A stretch of 64,000 nucleotides of DNA from Bathymodiolus brooksi (Eukaryota; Mollusca; Bivalvia; Mytilida; Modiolidae): contig OY804589.1 in the NCBI GenBank assembly GCA_963680875.1, positions 1,860,001 through 1,924,000 on the forward strand, in the 5' to 3' direction. The position numbers were made by a program, and so were the translations under genes. The notes below the pieces were generated by a model that did no database searches, was not told where the DNA came from, and saw only the letters and a list, made by a program, of their open reading frames with translations. Positions 40,650-54,598 of this stretch are shown here, piece by piece. Each line of letters starts with the position of its first letter. The first letter of the stretch is position 1.

Positions 40650-43600
40650 TACAGAGACAATGTAAACATAAAGGTTAAGTGACAACCAAGAATGGACAAT
40701 ACAGAGACAATGTAAACATAAACGTTAAGTGACAACCAAGAATGGACAATACAGAGACAATGTAATCATAAACGTTAAGTGACAACCAAGAATGGACAAT
40801 ACAGAGACAATGTAAACATAAACGTTAAGTGACAACCAAGAATGGACAATACAGAGACAATGTAAACATAAACGTTAAGTGACAACCAAGAATGGACAAT
40901 ACAGAGACAATGTAAACATAAACGTTAAGGGACAACCAAGAATGGACAATACAGAGACAATGTAAGCATAAACGTTAAGTGACAACCAAGAATGGACAAT
41001 ACAGAGACAATGTAAACATAAACGTTAAGGGACAACCGAGAATGGACAATACAGAGACAATGTAAACATAAACGTTAAGTGACAACCAAGAATGGACAAT
41101 ACAGAGACAATGTAAACATAAACGTTCAGTGACAACCAAGAATGGACAATACAGAGACAATGTAAACATAAACGTTAAGTGACAACAAAGAATGGACAAT
41201 ACAGAGACAATGTAAACATAAACGTTAAGTGATAACCAAGAATGGACAATACAGAGACAATGTAAACATAAACGTTAAGTGACAACCAAGAATGGACAAT
41301 ACAGAGACAATGTAAACATAAACGTTCAGTGACAACCAAGAATGGACAATACAGAGACAATGTAAACATAAACGTTAAGTGACAACAAAGAATGGACAAT
41401 ACAGAGACAATGTAAACATAAACGTTAAGTGATAACCAAGAATGGACAATACAGAGACAATGTAAACATAAACGTTAAGGGACAACCAAGAATGTACAAT
41501 ACAGAGACAATGTAAACATAAACGTTAAGTGACAACCAAGAATGGACAATACAGAGACAATGTAAACATAAAGGTTAAGTGACAACCAAGAATGGACAAT
41601 ACAGAGACAATGTAAACATAAACGTTAAGTGACAACCAAGAATGGACAATACAGACACAATGTAAACATAAACGTTAAGGGACAACCAAGAATGGACAAT
41701 ACAGAGAAAATGTAAACATAAACGTTAAGGGACAACCAAGAATGGACAATACAGAGACAATGTAAGCATAAACGTTAAGTGGCAACCAAGAATGGACAAT
41801 ACAGAGACAATGTAAACATAAACGTTAAGTGACAACCAAGAATGGACAATACAGAGACAATGTAAACATAAACGTTAAGTGACAACCAAGAATGGACAAT
41901 ACAGAGACAATGTAAACATAAACGTTAAGTGACAACCAAGAATGGACAATACAGAGACAATGTAAACATAAACGTTAAGTGATAACCAAGAATGGACAAT
42001 ACAGAGACAATGTAAACATAAACGTTAAGGGACAACCAAGAATTGACAATACAGAGACAATGTAAACATAAACGTTCAGTGACAACCAAGAATGGACAAT
42101 ACAGAGACAATGTAAACATAAACGTTAAGTGGCAACCAGGAATGGACAATGCAGAGACAATGTAAACATAAACGTTCAGTGACAACCAAGAATGGACAAT
42201 ACAGAGACAATGTAAACATAAACGTTAAGTGACAACCAAGAATGGACAATACAGAGACAATGTAAACATAAACGTTAAGTGACAACCAAGAATGGACAAT
42301 ACAGAGACAATGTAAGCATAAACGTTAAGTGACAACCAAGAATGGACAATACAGAGACAATGTAAACATAAACGTTCAGTGACAACCAAGAATGGACAAT
42401 ACATAGACAATGTAATCATAAACGTTAAGTGACAACCAAGAATGGACAATACAGAGACAATGTAAACATAAACGTTAAGGGACAACCAAGAATGGACAAT
42501 ACAGAGACAATGTAAACATAAACGTTAAGTGACAACCAAGAATGGACAATACAGAGACAATGTAAACATAAACGTTAAGTGACAACCAAGAATGGACAAT
42601 ACAGAGACAATGTAAACATAAACGTTAAGGGACAACCAAGAATGGACAATACAGAGACAATGTAAACATAAACGTTAAGTGACAACCAAGAATGGACAAT
42701 ACAGAGACAATGTAAACATAAACGTTAAGTGACAACCAAGAATGGACAATACAGAGACAATGTAAACATAAACGTTAAGTGACAACCAAGAATGGACAAT
42801 ACAGAGACAATGTAAACATAAACGTTAAGTGACAACAAAGAATGGACAATACAGAGACAATGTAAACATAAACGTTAAGTGATAACCAAGAATGGACAAT
42901 ACAGAGACAATGTAAACATAAACGTTAAGGAACAACCAAGAATGGAAAATACAGAGACAATGTAAACATAAACGTTCAGTGACAACCAAGAATGGACAAT
43001 ACAGAGACAATGTAAACATAAACGTTAAGTGACAACCAAGAATGGACAATACAGAGACAATGTAAACATAAACGTTCAGTGACAACCAAGAATGGACAAT
43101 ACATAGACAATGTAATCATAAACGTTAAGTGACAACCAAGAATGGACAATACAGAGACAATGTAAACATAAACGTTAAGGGACAACCAAGAATGGACAAT
43201 ACAGAGACAATGTAAACATAAACGTTAAGTGACAACCAAGAATGGACAATACAGAGACAATGTAAACATAAACGTTAAGTGACAACCAAGAATGGACAAT
43301 ACAGAGACAATGTAAACATAAACGTTAAGGGACAACCAAGAATGGACAATACAGAGACAATGTAAACATAAACGTTAAGTGACAACCAAGAATGGACAAT
43401 ACAGAGACAATGTAAACATAAACGTTAAGTGACAACCAAGAATGGACAATACAGAGACAATGTAAACATAAACGTTAAGTGACAACCAAGAATGGACAAT
43501 ACAGAGACAATGTAAACATAAACGTTAAGTGACAACAAAGAATGGACAATACAGAGACAATGTAAACATAAACGTTAAGTGATAACCAAGAATGGACAAT

Positions 43601-44198
43601 ACAGAGACAATGTAAACATAAACGTTAAGGGACAACCAAGAATGGAAAATACAGAGACAATGTAAACATAAACGTTCAGTGACAACCAAGAATGGACAAT
43701 ACAGAGACAATGTAAACATAAACGTTAAGTGACAACCAAGAATGGACAATACAGAGACAATGTAAACATAAACGTTCAGTGACAACCAAGAATGGACAAT
43801 ACAGAGACAATGTAAACATAAACGTTAAGTGACAACAAAGAATGGACAATACAGAGACAATGTAAACATAAACGTTAAGTGATAACCAAGAATGGACAAT
43901 ACAGAGACAATGTAAACATAAACGTTAAGGGACAACCAAGAATGGAAAATACAGAGACAATGTAAACATAAACGTTCAGTGACAACCAAGAATGGACAAT
44001 ACAGAGACAATGTAAACATAAACGTTAAGTGACAACAAAGAATGGACAATACAGAGACAATGTAAACATAAACGTTAAGTGGCAACCAAGAATGGACAAT
44101 ACAGAGACAATGTAAACATAAACGTTAAGGGACAACCAAGAATGGACAATACAGAGACAATGTAAACATAAAGTTAAGTGACAACCAAGAATGTACAA
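40650..44198. repeat. HOR unit G3 (3549 bp, 71 monomers)
   Basis: This is the longest G unit. The 900-bp head is standard (second p24-G monomer at 41571). The tail is long because a 700-bp segment is doubled: 42371-43070 and 43071-43770 carry the same ACATAGAC/p17-T monomer (42401 and 43101), p38-A, p34-T and AATGGAAAAT, with a difference at 42931 (A, versus G at 43631). It ends with the second CpG-lacking 49-bp monomer. Confidence 0.85.
44150..44198. repeat. 49-bp monomer lacking the CpG cytosine, second copy
   Basis: It has the same deletion and the same AATGTAC and p24-G neighbours as 40601-40649, 3549 bp downstream. From 44199 to the end of the window the register stays at 49 mod 50, with no further indel. 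Confidence 0.95.
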
Positions 44199-46898
44199 TA
44201 CAGAGACAATGTAAACATAAAGGTTAAGTGACAACCAAGAATGGACAATACAGAGACAATGTAAACATAAACGTTAAGTGACAACCAAGAATGGACAATA
44301 CAGAAACAATGTAATCATAAACGTTAAGTGACAACCAAGAATGGACAATACAGAGACAATGTAAACATAAACGTTAAGTGACAACCAAGAATGGACAATA
44401 CAGAGACAATGTAAACATAAACGTTAAGTGACAACCAAGAATGGACAATACAGAGACAATGTAAACATAAACGTTAAGGGACAACCAAGAATGGACAATA
44501 CAGAGACAATGTAAGCATAAACGTTAAGTGACAACCAAGAATGGACAATACAGAGACAATGTAAACATAAACGTTAAGGGACAACCGAGAATGGACAATA
44601 CAGAGACAATGTAAACATAAACGTTAAGTGACAACCAAGAATGGACAATACAGAGACAATGTAAACATAAACGTTCAGTGACAACCAAGAATGGACAATA
44701 CAGAGACAATGTAAACATAAACGTTAAGTGACAACAAAGAATGGACAATACAGAAACAATGTAAACATAAACGTTAAGTGATAACCAAGAATGGACAATA
44801 CAGAGACAATGTAAACATAAACGTTAAGTGACAACCAAGAATGGACAATACAGAGACAATGTAAACATAAACGTTCAGTGACAACCAAGAATGGACAATA
44901 CAGAGACAATGTAAACATAAACGTTAAGTGACAACAAAGAATGGACAATACAGAGACAATGTAAACATAAACGTTAAGTGATAACCAAGAATGGACAATA
45001 CAGAGACAATGTAAACATAAACGTTAAGGGACAACCAAGAATGTACAATACAGAGACAATGTAAACATAAACGTTAAGTGACAACCAAGAATGGACAATA
45101 CAGAGACAATGTAAACATAAAGGTTAAGTGACAACCAAGAATGGACAATACAGAGACAATGTAAACATAAACGTTAAGTGACAACCAAGAATGGACAATA
45201 CAGACACAATGTAAACATAAACGTTAAGGGACAACCAAGAATGGACAATACAGAGAAAATGTAAACATAAACGTTAAGGGACAACCAAGAATGGACAATA
45301 CAGAGACAATGTAAGCATAAACGTTAAGTGGCAACCAAGAATGGACAATACAGAGACAATGTAAACATAAACGTTAAGTGACAACCAAGAATGGACAATA
45401 CAGAGACAATGTAAACATAAACGTTAAGTGACAACCAAGAATGGACAATACAGAGACAATGTAAACATAAACGTTAAGTGACAACCAAGAATGGACAATA
45501 CAGAGACAATGTAAACATAAACGTTAAGTGATAACCAAGAATGGACAATACAGAGACAATGTAAACATAAACGTTAAGGGACAACCAAGAATTGACAATA
45601 CAGAGACAATGTAAACATAAACGTTCAGTGACAACCAAGAATGGACAATACAGAGACAATGTAAACATAAACGTTAAGTGGCAACCAGGAATGGACAATA
45701 CAGAGACAATGTAAACATAAACGTTCAGTGACAACCAAGAATGGACAATACAGAGACAATGTAAACATAAACGTTAAGTGACAACCAAGAATGGACAATA
45801 CAGAGACAATGTAAACATAAACGTTAAGTGACAACCAAGAATGGACAATACAGAGACAATGTAAGCATAAACGTTAAGTGACAACCAAGAATGGACAATA
45901 CAGAGACAATGTAAACATAAACGTTCAGTGACAACCAAGAATGGACAATACATAGACAATGTAATCATAAACGTTAAGTGACAACCAAGAATGGACAATA
46001 CAGAGACAATGTAAACATAAACGTTAAGGGACAACCAAGAATGGACAATACAGAGACAATGTAAACATAAACGTTAAGTGACAACCAAGAATGGACAATA
46101 CAGAGACAATGTAAACATAAACGTTAAGTGACAACCAAGAATGGACAATACAGAGACAATGTAAACATAAACGTTAAGGGACAACCAAGAATGGACAATA
46201 CAGAGACAATGTAAACATAAACGTTAAGTGACAACCAAGAATGGACAATACAGAGACAATGTAAACATAAACGTTAAGTGACAACCAAGAATGGACAATA
46301 CAGAGACAATGTAAACATAAACGTTAAGTGACAACCAAGAATGGACAATACAGAGACAATGTAAACATAAACGTTAAGTGACAACAAAGAATGGACAATA
46401 CAGAGACAATGTAAACATAAACCTTAAGTGATAACCAAGAATGGACAATACAGAGACAATGTAAACATAAACGTTAAGGGACAACCAAGAATGGAAAATA
46501 CAGAGACAATGTAAACATAAACGTTCAGTGACAACCAAGAATGGACAATACAGAGACAATGTAAACATAAACGTTAAGTGACAACCAAGAATGGACAATA
46601 CAGAGACAATGTAAACATAAACGTTCAGTGACAACCAAGAATGGACAATACAGAGACAATGTAAACATAAACGTTAAGTGACAACAAAGAATGGACAATA
46701 CAGAGACAATGTAAACATAAACGTTAAGTGATAACCAAGAATGGACAATACAGAGACAATGTAAACATAAACGTTAAGGGACAACCAAGAATGGAAAATA
46801 CAGAGACAATGTAAACATAAACGTTCAGTGACAACCAAGAATGGACAATACAGAGACAATGTAAACATAAACGTTAAGTGACAACCAAGAATGGACAA
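44199..46898. repeat. HOR unit G4 (2700 bp, 54 monomers)
   Basis: Standard 900-bp head (44199-45098, with CCGAG at 44587) and 1800-bp tail. Private changes are CAGAAACAAT at 44301 and 44751 and CCTTAAG at 46421 (p25 G to C). The tail ends with two 300-bp AATGGAAAAT subunits (46494 and 46794). Confidence 0.87.
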
Positions 46899-49800
46899 TA
46901 CAGAGACAATGTAAACATAAAGGTTAAGTGACAACCAAGAATGGACAATACAGAGACAATGTAAACATAAACGTTAAGTGACAACCAAGAATGGACAATA
47001 CAGAGACAATGTAATCATAAACGTTAAGTGACAACCAAGAATGGACAATACAGAGACAATGTAAACATAAACGTTAAGTGACAACCAAGAATGGACAATA
47101 CAGAGACAATGTAAACATAAACGTTAAGTGACAACCAAGAATGGACAATACAGAGACAATGTAAACATAAACGTTAAGGGACAACCAAGAATGGACAATA
47201 CAGAGACAATGTAAGCATAAACGTTAAGTGACAACCAAGAATGGACAATACAGAGACAATGTAAACATAAACGTTAAGGGACAACCAAGAATGGACAATA
47301 CAGAGACAATGTAAACATAAACGTTAAGTGACAACCAAGAATGGACAATACAGAGACAATGTAAACATAAACGTTCAGTGACAACCAAGAATGGACAATA
47401 CAGAGACAATGTAAACATAAACGTTAAGTGACAACAAAGAATGGACAATACAGAGACAATGTAAACATAAACGTTAAGTGATAACCAAGAATGGACAATA
47501 CAGAGACAATGTAAACATAAACGTTAAGTGACAACCAAGAATGGACAATACAGAGACAATGTAAACATAAACGTTCAGTGACAACCAAGAATGGACAATA
47601 CAGAGACAATGTAAACATAAACGTTAAGTGACAACAAAGAATGGACAATACAGAGACAATGTAAACATAAACGTTAAGTGATAACCAAGAATGGACAATA
47701 CAGAGACAATGTAAACATAAACGTTAAGGGACAACCAAGAATGGACAATACAGAGACAATGTAAACATAAACGTTAAGGGACAACCGAGAATGGACAATA
47801 CAGAGACAATGTAAACATAAACGTTAAGTGACAACCAAGAATGGACAATACAGAGACAATGTAAACATAAACGTTCAGTGACAACCAAGAATGGACAATA
47901 CAGAGACAATGTAAACATAAACGTTAAGTGACAACAAAGAATGGACAATACAGAGACAATGTAAACATAAACGTTAAGTGATAACCAAGAATGGACAATA
48001 CAGAGACAATGTAAACATAAACGTTAAGTGACAACCAAGAATGGACAATACAGAGACAATGTAAACATAAACGTTCAGTGACAACCAAGAATGGACAATA
48101 CAGAGACAATGTAAACATAAACGTTAAGTGACAACAAAGAATGGACAATACAGAGACAATGTAAACATAAACGTTAAGTGATAACCAAGAATGGACAATA
48201 CAGAGACAATGTAAACATAAACGTTAAGGGACAACCAAGAATGTACAATACAGAGACAATGTAAACATAAACGTTAAGTGACAACCAAGAATGGACAATA
48301 CAGAGACAATGTAAACATAAAGGTTAAGTGACAACCAAGAATGGACAATACAGAGACAATGTAAACATAAACGTTAAGTGACAACCAAGAATGGACAATA
48401 CAGACACAATGTAAACATAAACGTTAAGGGACAACCAAGAATGGACAATACAGAGAAAATGTAAACATAAACGTTAAGGGACAACCAAGAATGGACAATA
48501 CAGAGACAATGTAAGCATAAACGTTAAGTGGCAACCAAGAATGGACAATACAGAGACAATGTAAACATAAACGTTAAGTGACAACCAAGAATGGACAATA
48601 CAGAGACAATGTAAACATAAACGTTAAGTGACAACCAAGAATGGACAATACAGAGACAATGTAAACATAAACGTTAAGTGACAACCAAGAATGGACAATA
48701 CAGAGACAATGTAAACATAAACGTTAAGTGATAACCAAGAATGGACAATACAGAGACAATGTAAACATAAACGTTAAGGGACAACCAAGAATTGACAATA
48801 CAGAGACAATGTAAACATAAACGTTCAGTGACAACCAAGAATGGACAATACAGAGACAATGTAAACATAAACGTTAAGTGGCAACCAGGAATGGACAATA
48901 CAGAGACAATGTAAACATAAACGTTCAGTGACAACCAAGAATGGACAATACAGAGACAATGTAAACATAAACGTTAAGTGACAACCAAGAATGGACAATA
49001 CAGAGACAATGTAAACATAAACGTTAAGTGACAACCAAGAATGGACAATACAGAGACAATGTAAGCATAAACGTTAAGTGACAACCAAGAATGGACAATA
49101 CAGAGACAATGTAAACATAAACGTTCAGTGACAACCAAGAATGGACAATACATAGACAATGTAATCATAAACGTTAAGTGACAACCAAGAATGGACAATA
49201 CAGAGACAATGTAAACATAAACGTTAAGGGACAACCAAGAATGGACAATACAGAGACAATGTAAACATAAACGTTAAGTGACAACCAAGAATGGACAATA
49301 CAGAGACAATGTAAACATAAACGTTAAGTGACAACCAAGAATGGACAATACAGAGACAATGTAAACATAAACGTTAAGGGACAACCAAGAATGGACAATA
49401 CAGAGACAATGTAAACATAAACGTTAAGTGACAACCAAGAATGGACAATACAGAGACAATGTAAACATAAACGTTAAGTGACAACCAAGAATGGACAATA
49501 CAGAGACAATGTAAACATAAACGTTAAGTGACAACCAAGAATGGACAATACAGAGACAATGTAAACATAAACGTTAAGTGACAACAAAGAATGGACAATA
49601 CAGAGACAATGTAAACATAAACGTTAAGTGATAACCAAGAATGGACAATACAGAGACAATGTAAACATAAACGTTAAGGGACAACCAAGAATGGAAAATA
49701 CAGAGACAATGTAAACATAAACGTTCAGTGACAACCAAGAATGGACAATACAGAGACAATGTAAACATAAACGTTAAGTGACAACCAAGAATGGACAATA

Positions 49801-50098
49801 CAGAGACAATGTAAACATAAACGTTCAGTGACAACCAAGAATGGACAATACAGAGACAATGTAAACATAAACGTTAAGTGACAACAAAGAATGGACAATA
49901 CAGAGACAATGTAAACATAAACGTTAAGTGATAACCAAGAATGGACAATACAGAGACAATGTAAACATAAACGTTAAGGGACAACCAAGAATGGAAAATA
50001 CAGAGACAATGTAAACATAAACGTTCAGTGACAACCAAGAATGGACAATACAGAGACAATGTAAACATAAACGTTAAGTGACAACCAAGAATGGACAA
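46899..50098. repeat. HOR unit G5 (3200 bp, 64 monomers)
   Basis: The tail matches G4 at an offset of 3200 bp with few differences. The head is 1400 bp rather than 900 because a 500-bp (10-monomer) segment is doubled: 47224-47648 and 47724-48148 carry the same variant series. The inserted copy has CCGAG at 47787, as in G1, G3 and G4, whereas the first copy lacks it. Confidence 0.86.
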
Positions 50099-52698
50099 TA
50101 CAGAGACAATGTAAACATAAAGGTTAAGTGACAACCAAGAATGGACAATACAGAGACAATGTAAACATAAACGTTAAGTGACAACCAAGAATGGACAATA
50201 CAGAGACAATGTAATCATAAACGTTAAGTGACAACCAAGAATGGACAATACAGAGACAATGTAAACATAAACGTTAAGTGACAACCAAGAATGGACAATA
50301 CAGAGACAATGTAAACATAAACGTTAAGTGACAACCAAGAATGGACAATACAGAGACAATGTAAACATAAACGTTAAGGGACAACCAAGAATGGACAATA
50401 CAGAGACAATGTAAGCATAAACGTTAAGTGACAACCAAGAATGGACAATACAGAGACAATGTAAACATAAACGTTAAGGGACAACCAAGAATGGACAATA
50501 CAGAGACAATGTAAACATAAACGTTAAGTGACAACCAAGAATGGACAATACAGAGACAATGTAAACATAAACGTTCAGTGACAACCAAGAATGGACAATA
50601 CAGAGACAATGTAAGCATAAACGTTAAGTGACAACAAAGAATGGACAATACAGAGACAATGTAAACATAAACGTTAAGTGATAACCAAGAATGGACAATA
50701 CAGAGACAATGTAAACATAAACGTTAAGTGACAACCAAGAATGGACAATACAGAGACAATGTAAACATAAACGTTCAGTGACAACCAAGAATGGACAATA
50801 CAGAGACAATGTAAACATAAACGTTAAGTGACAACAAAGAATGGACAATACAGAGACAATGTAAACATAAACGTTAAGTGATAACCAAGAATGGACAATA
50901 CAGAGACAATGTAAACATAAACGTTAAGGGACAACCAAGAATGTACAATACAGAGACAATGTAAACATAAACGTTAAGTGACAACCAAGAATGTACAATA
51001 CAGAGACAATGTAAACATAAAGGTTAAGTGACAACCAAGAATGGACAATACAGAGACAATGTAAACATAAACGTTAAGTGACAACCAAGAATGGACAATA
51101 CAGACACAATGTAAACATAAACGTTAAGGGACAACCAAGAATGGACAATACAGAGAAAATGTAAACATAAACGTTAAGGGACAACCAAGAATGGACAATA
51201 CAGAGACAATGTAAGCATAAACGTTAAGTGGCAACCAAGAATGGACAATACAGAGACAATGTAAACATAAACGTTAAGTGACAACCAAGAATGGACAATA
51301 CAGAGACAATGTAAACATAAACGTTAAGTGACAACCAAGAATGGACAATAGAGAGACAATGTAAACATAAACGTTAAGTGACAACCAAGAATGGACAATA
51401 CAGAGACAATGTAAACATAAACGTTAAGGGACAACCAAGAATTGACAATACAGAGACAATGTAAACATAAACGTTCAGTGACAACCAAGAATGGACAATA
51501 CAGAGACAATGTAAACATAAACGTTAAGTGGCAACCAGGAATGGACAATACAGAGACAATGTAAACATAAACGTTCAGTGACAACCAAGAATGGACAATA
51601 CAGAGACAATGTAAACATAAACGTTAAGTGACAACCAAGAATGGACAATACAGAGACAATGTAAGCATAAACGTTAAGTGACAACCAAGAATGGACAATA
51701 CAGAGACAATGTAAACATAAACGTTCAGTGACAACCAAGAATGGACAATACATAGACAATGTAATCATAAACGTTAAGTGACAACCAAGAATGGACAATA
51801 CAGAGACAATGTAAACATAAACGTTAAGGGACAACCAAGAATGGACAATACAGAGACAATGTAAACATAAACGTTAAGTGACAACCAAGAATGGACAATA
51901 CAGAGACAATGTAAACATAAACGTTAAGTGACAACCAAGAATGGACAATACAGAGACAATGTAAACATAAACGTTAAGGGACAACCAAGAATGGACAATA
52001 CAGAGACAATGTAAACATAAACGTTAAGTGACAACCAAGAATGGACAATACAGAGACAATGTAAACATAAACGTTAAGTGACAACCAAGAATGGACAATA
52101 CAGAGACAATGTAAACATAAACGTTAAGTGACAACCAAGAATGGACAATACAGAGACAATGTAAACATAAACGTTAAGTGACAACAAAGAATGGACAATA
52201 CAGAGACAATGTAAACATAAACGTTAAGTGATAACCAAGAATGGACAATACAGAGACAATGTAAACATAAACGTTAAGGGACAACCAAGAATGGAAAATA
52301 CAGAGACAATGTAAACATAAACGTTCAGTGACAACCAAGAATGGACAATACAGAGACAATGTAAACATAAACGTTAAGTGACAACCAAGAATGGACAATA
52401 CAGAGACAATGTAAACATAAACGTTCAGTGACAACCAAGAATGGACAATACAGAGACAATGTAAACATAAACGTTAAGTGACAACAAAGAATGGACAATA
52501 CAGAGACAATGTAAACATAAACGTTAAGTGATAACCAAGAATGGACAATACAGAGACAATGTAAACATAAACGTTAAGGGACAACCAAGAATGGAAAATA
52601 CAGAGACAATGTAAACATAAACGTTCAGTGACAACCAAGAATGGACAATACAGAGACAATGTAAACATAAACGTTAAGTGACAACCAAGAATGGACAA
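50099..52698. repeat. HOR unit G6 (2600 bp, 52 monomers)
   Basis: Standard head (900 bp, second p24-G monomer at 51021) and 1700-bp tail. Private or newly arising markers are p17-G at 50615 and GAGAGAC (p3 C to G) at 51351. The latter is inherited by G7 (53951) and G8/H (55851), which orders these units. It lacks the p34-T monomer after the AATTGAC-type region that G4 and G5 have. Confidence 0.87.
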
Positions 52699-54598
52699 TA
52701 CAGAGACAATGTAAACATAAAGGTTAAGTGACAACCAAGAATGGACAATACAGAGACAATGTAAACATAAACGTTAAGTGACAACCAAGAATGGACAATA
52801 CAGAGACAATGTAATCATAAACGTTAAGTGACAACCAAGAATGGACAATACAGAGACAATGTAAACATAAACGTTAAGTGACAACCAAGAATGGACAATA
52901 CAGAGACAATGTAAACATAAACGTTAAGTGACAACCAAGAATGGACAATACAGAGACAATGTAAACATAAACGTTAAGGGACAACCAAGAATGGACAATA
53001 CAGAGACAATGTAAGCATAAACGTTAAGTGACAACCAAGAATGGACAATACAGAGACAATGTAAACATAAACGTTAAGGGACAACCAAGAATGGACAATA
53101 CAGAGACAATGTAAACATAAACGTTAAGTGACAACCAAGAATGGACAATACAGAGACAATGTAAACATAAACGTTCAGTGACAACCAAGAATGGACAATA
53201 CAGAGACAATGTAAACATAAACGTTAAGTGACAACAAAGAATGGACAATACAGAGACAATGTAAACATAAACGTTAAGTGATAACCAAGAATGGACAATA
53301 CAGAGACAATGTAAACATAAACGTTAAGTGACAACCAAGAATGGACAATACAGAGACAATGTAAACATAAACGTTCAGTGACAACCAAGAATGGACAATA
53401 CAGAGACAATGTAAACATAAACGTTAAGTGACAACAAAGAATGGACAATACAGAGACAATGTAAACATAAACGTTAAGTGATAACCAAGAATGGACAATA
53501 CAGAGACAATGTAAACATAAACGTTAAGGGACAACCAAGAATGTACAATACAGAGACAATGTAAACATAAACGTTAAGTGACAACCAAGAATGTACAATA
53601 CAGAGACAATGTAAACATAAAGGTTAAGTGACAACCAAGAATGGACAATACAGAGACAATGTAAACATAAACGTTAAGTGACAACCAAGAATGGACAATA
53701 CAGACACAATGTAAACATAAACGTTAAGGGACAACCAAGAATGGACAATACAGAGAAAATGTAAACATAAACGTTAAGGGACAACCAAGAATGGACAATA
53801 CAGAGACAATGTAAGCATAAACGTTAAGTGGCAACCAAGAATGGACAATACAGAGACAATGTAAACATAAACGTTAAGTGACAACCAAGAATGGACAATA
53901 CAGAGACAATGTAAACATAAACGTTAAGTGACAACCAAGAATGGACAATAGAGAGACAATGTAAACATAAACGTTAAGTGACAACCAAGAATGGACAATA
54001 CAGAGACAATGTAAACATAAACGTTAAGGGACAACCAAGAATTGACAATACAGAGACAATGTAAACATAAACGTTCAGTGACAACCAAGAATGGACAATA
54101 CAGAGACAATGTAAACATAAACGTTAAGTGGCAACCAGGAATGGACAATACAGAGACAATGTAAACATAAACGTTAAGGGACAACCAAGAATGGAAAATA
54201 CAGAGACAATGTAAACATAAACGTTCAGTGACAACCAAGAATGGACAATACAGAGACAATGTAAACATAAACGTTAAGTGACAACCAAGAATGGACAATA
54301 CAGAGACAATGTAAACATAAACGTTCAGTGACAACCAAGAATGGACAATACAGAGACAATGTAAACATAAACGTTAAGTGACAACAAAGAATGGACAATA
54401 CAGAGACAATGTAAACATAAACGTTAAGTGATAACCAAGAATGGACAATACAGAGACAATGTAAACATAAACGTTAAGGGACAACCAAGAATGGAAAATA
54501 CAGAGACAATGTAAACATAAACGTTCAGTGACAACCAAGAATGGACAATACAGAGACAATGTAAACATAAACGTTAAGTGACAACCAAGAATGGACAA
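52699..54598. repeat. HOR unit G7 (1900 bp, 38 monomers), internally deleted
   Basis: It matches G6 at an offset of 2600 bp up to the GGCAACCAGG monomer at 54131. At about 54140-54180 it then jumps to the AATGGAAAAT monomer (54194) that corresponds to 52294 in G6, an offset of 1900 bp. A 700-bp (14-monomer) segment is therefore missing, with no loss of the 50-bp register. Confidence 0.88.
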
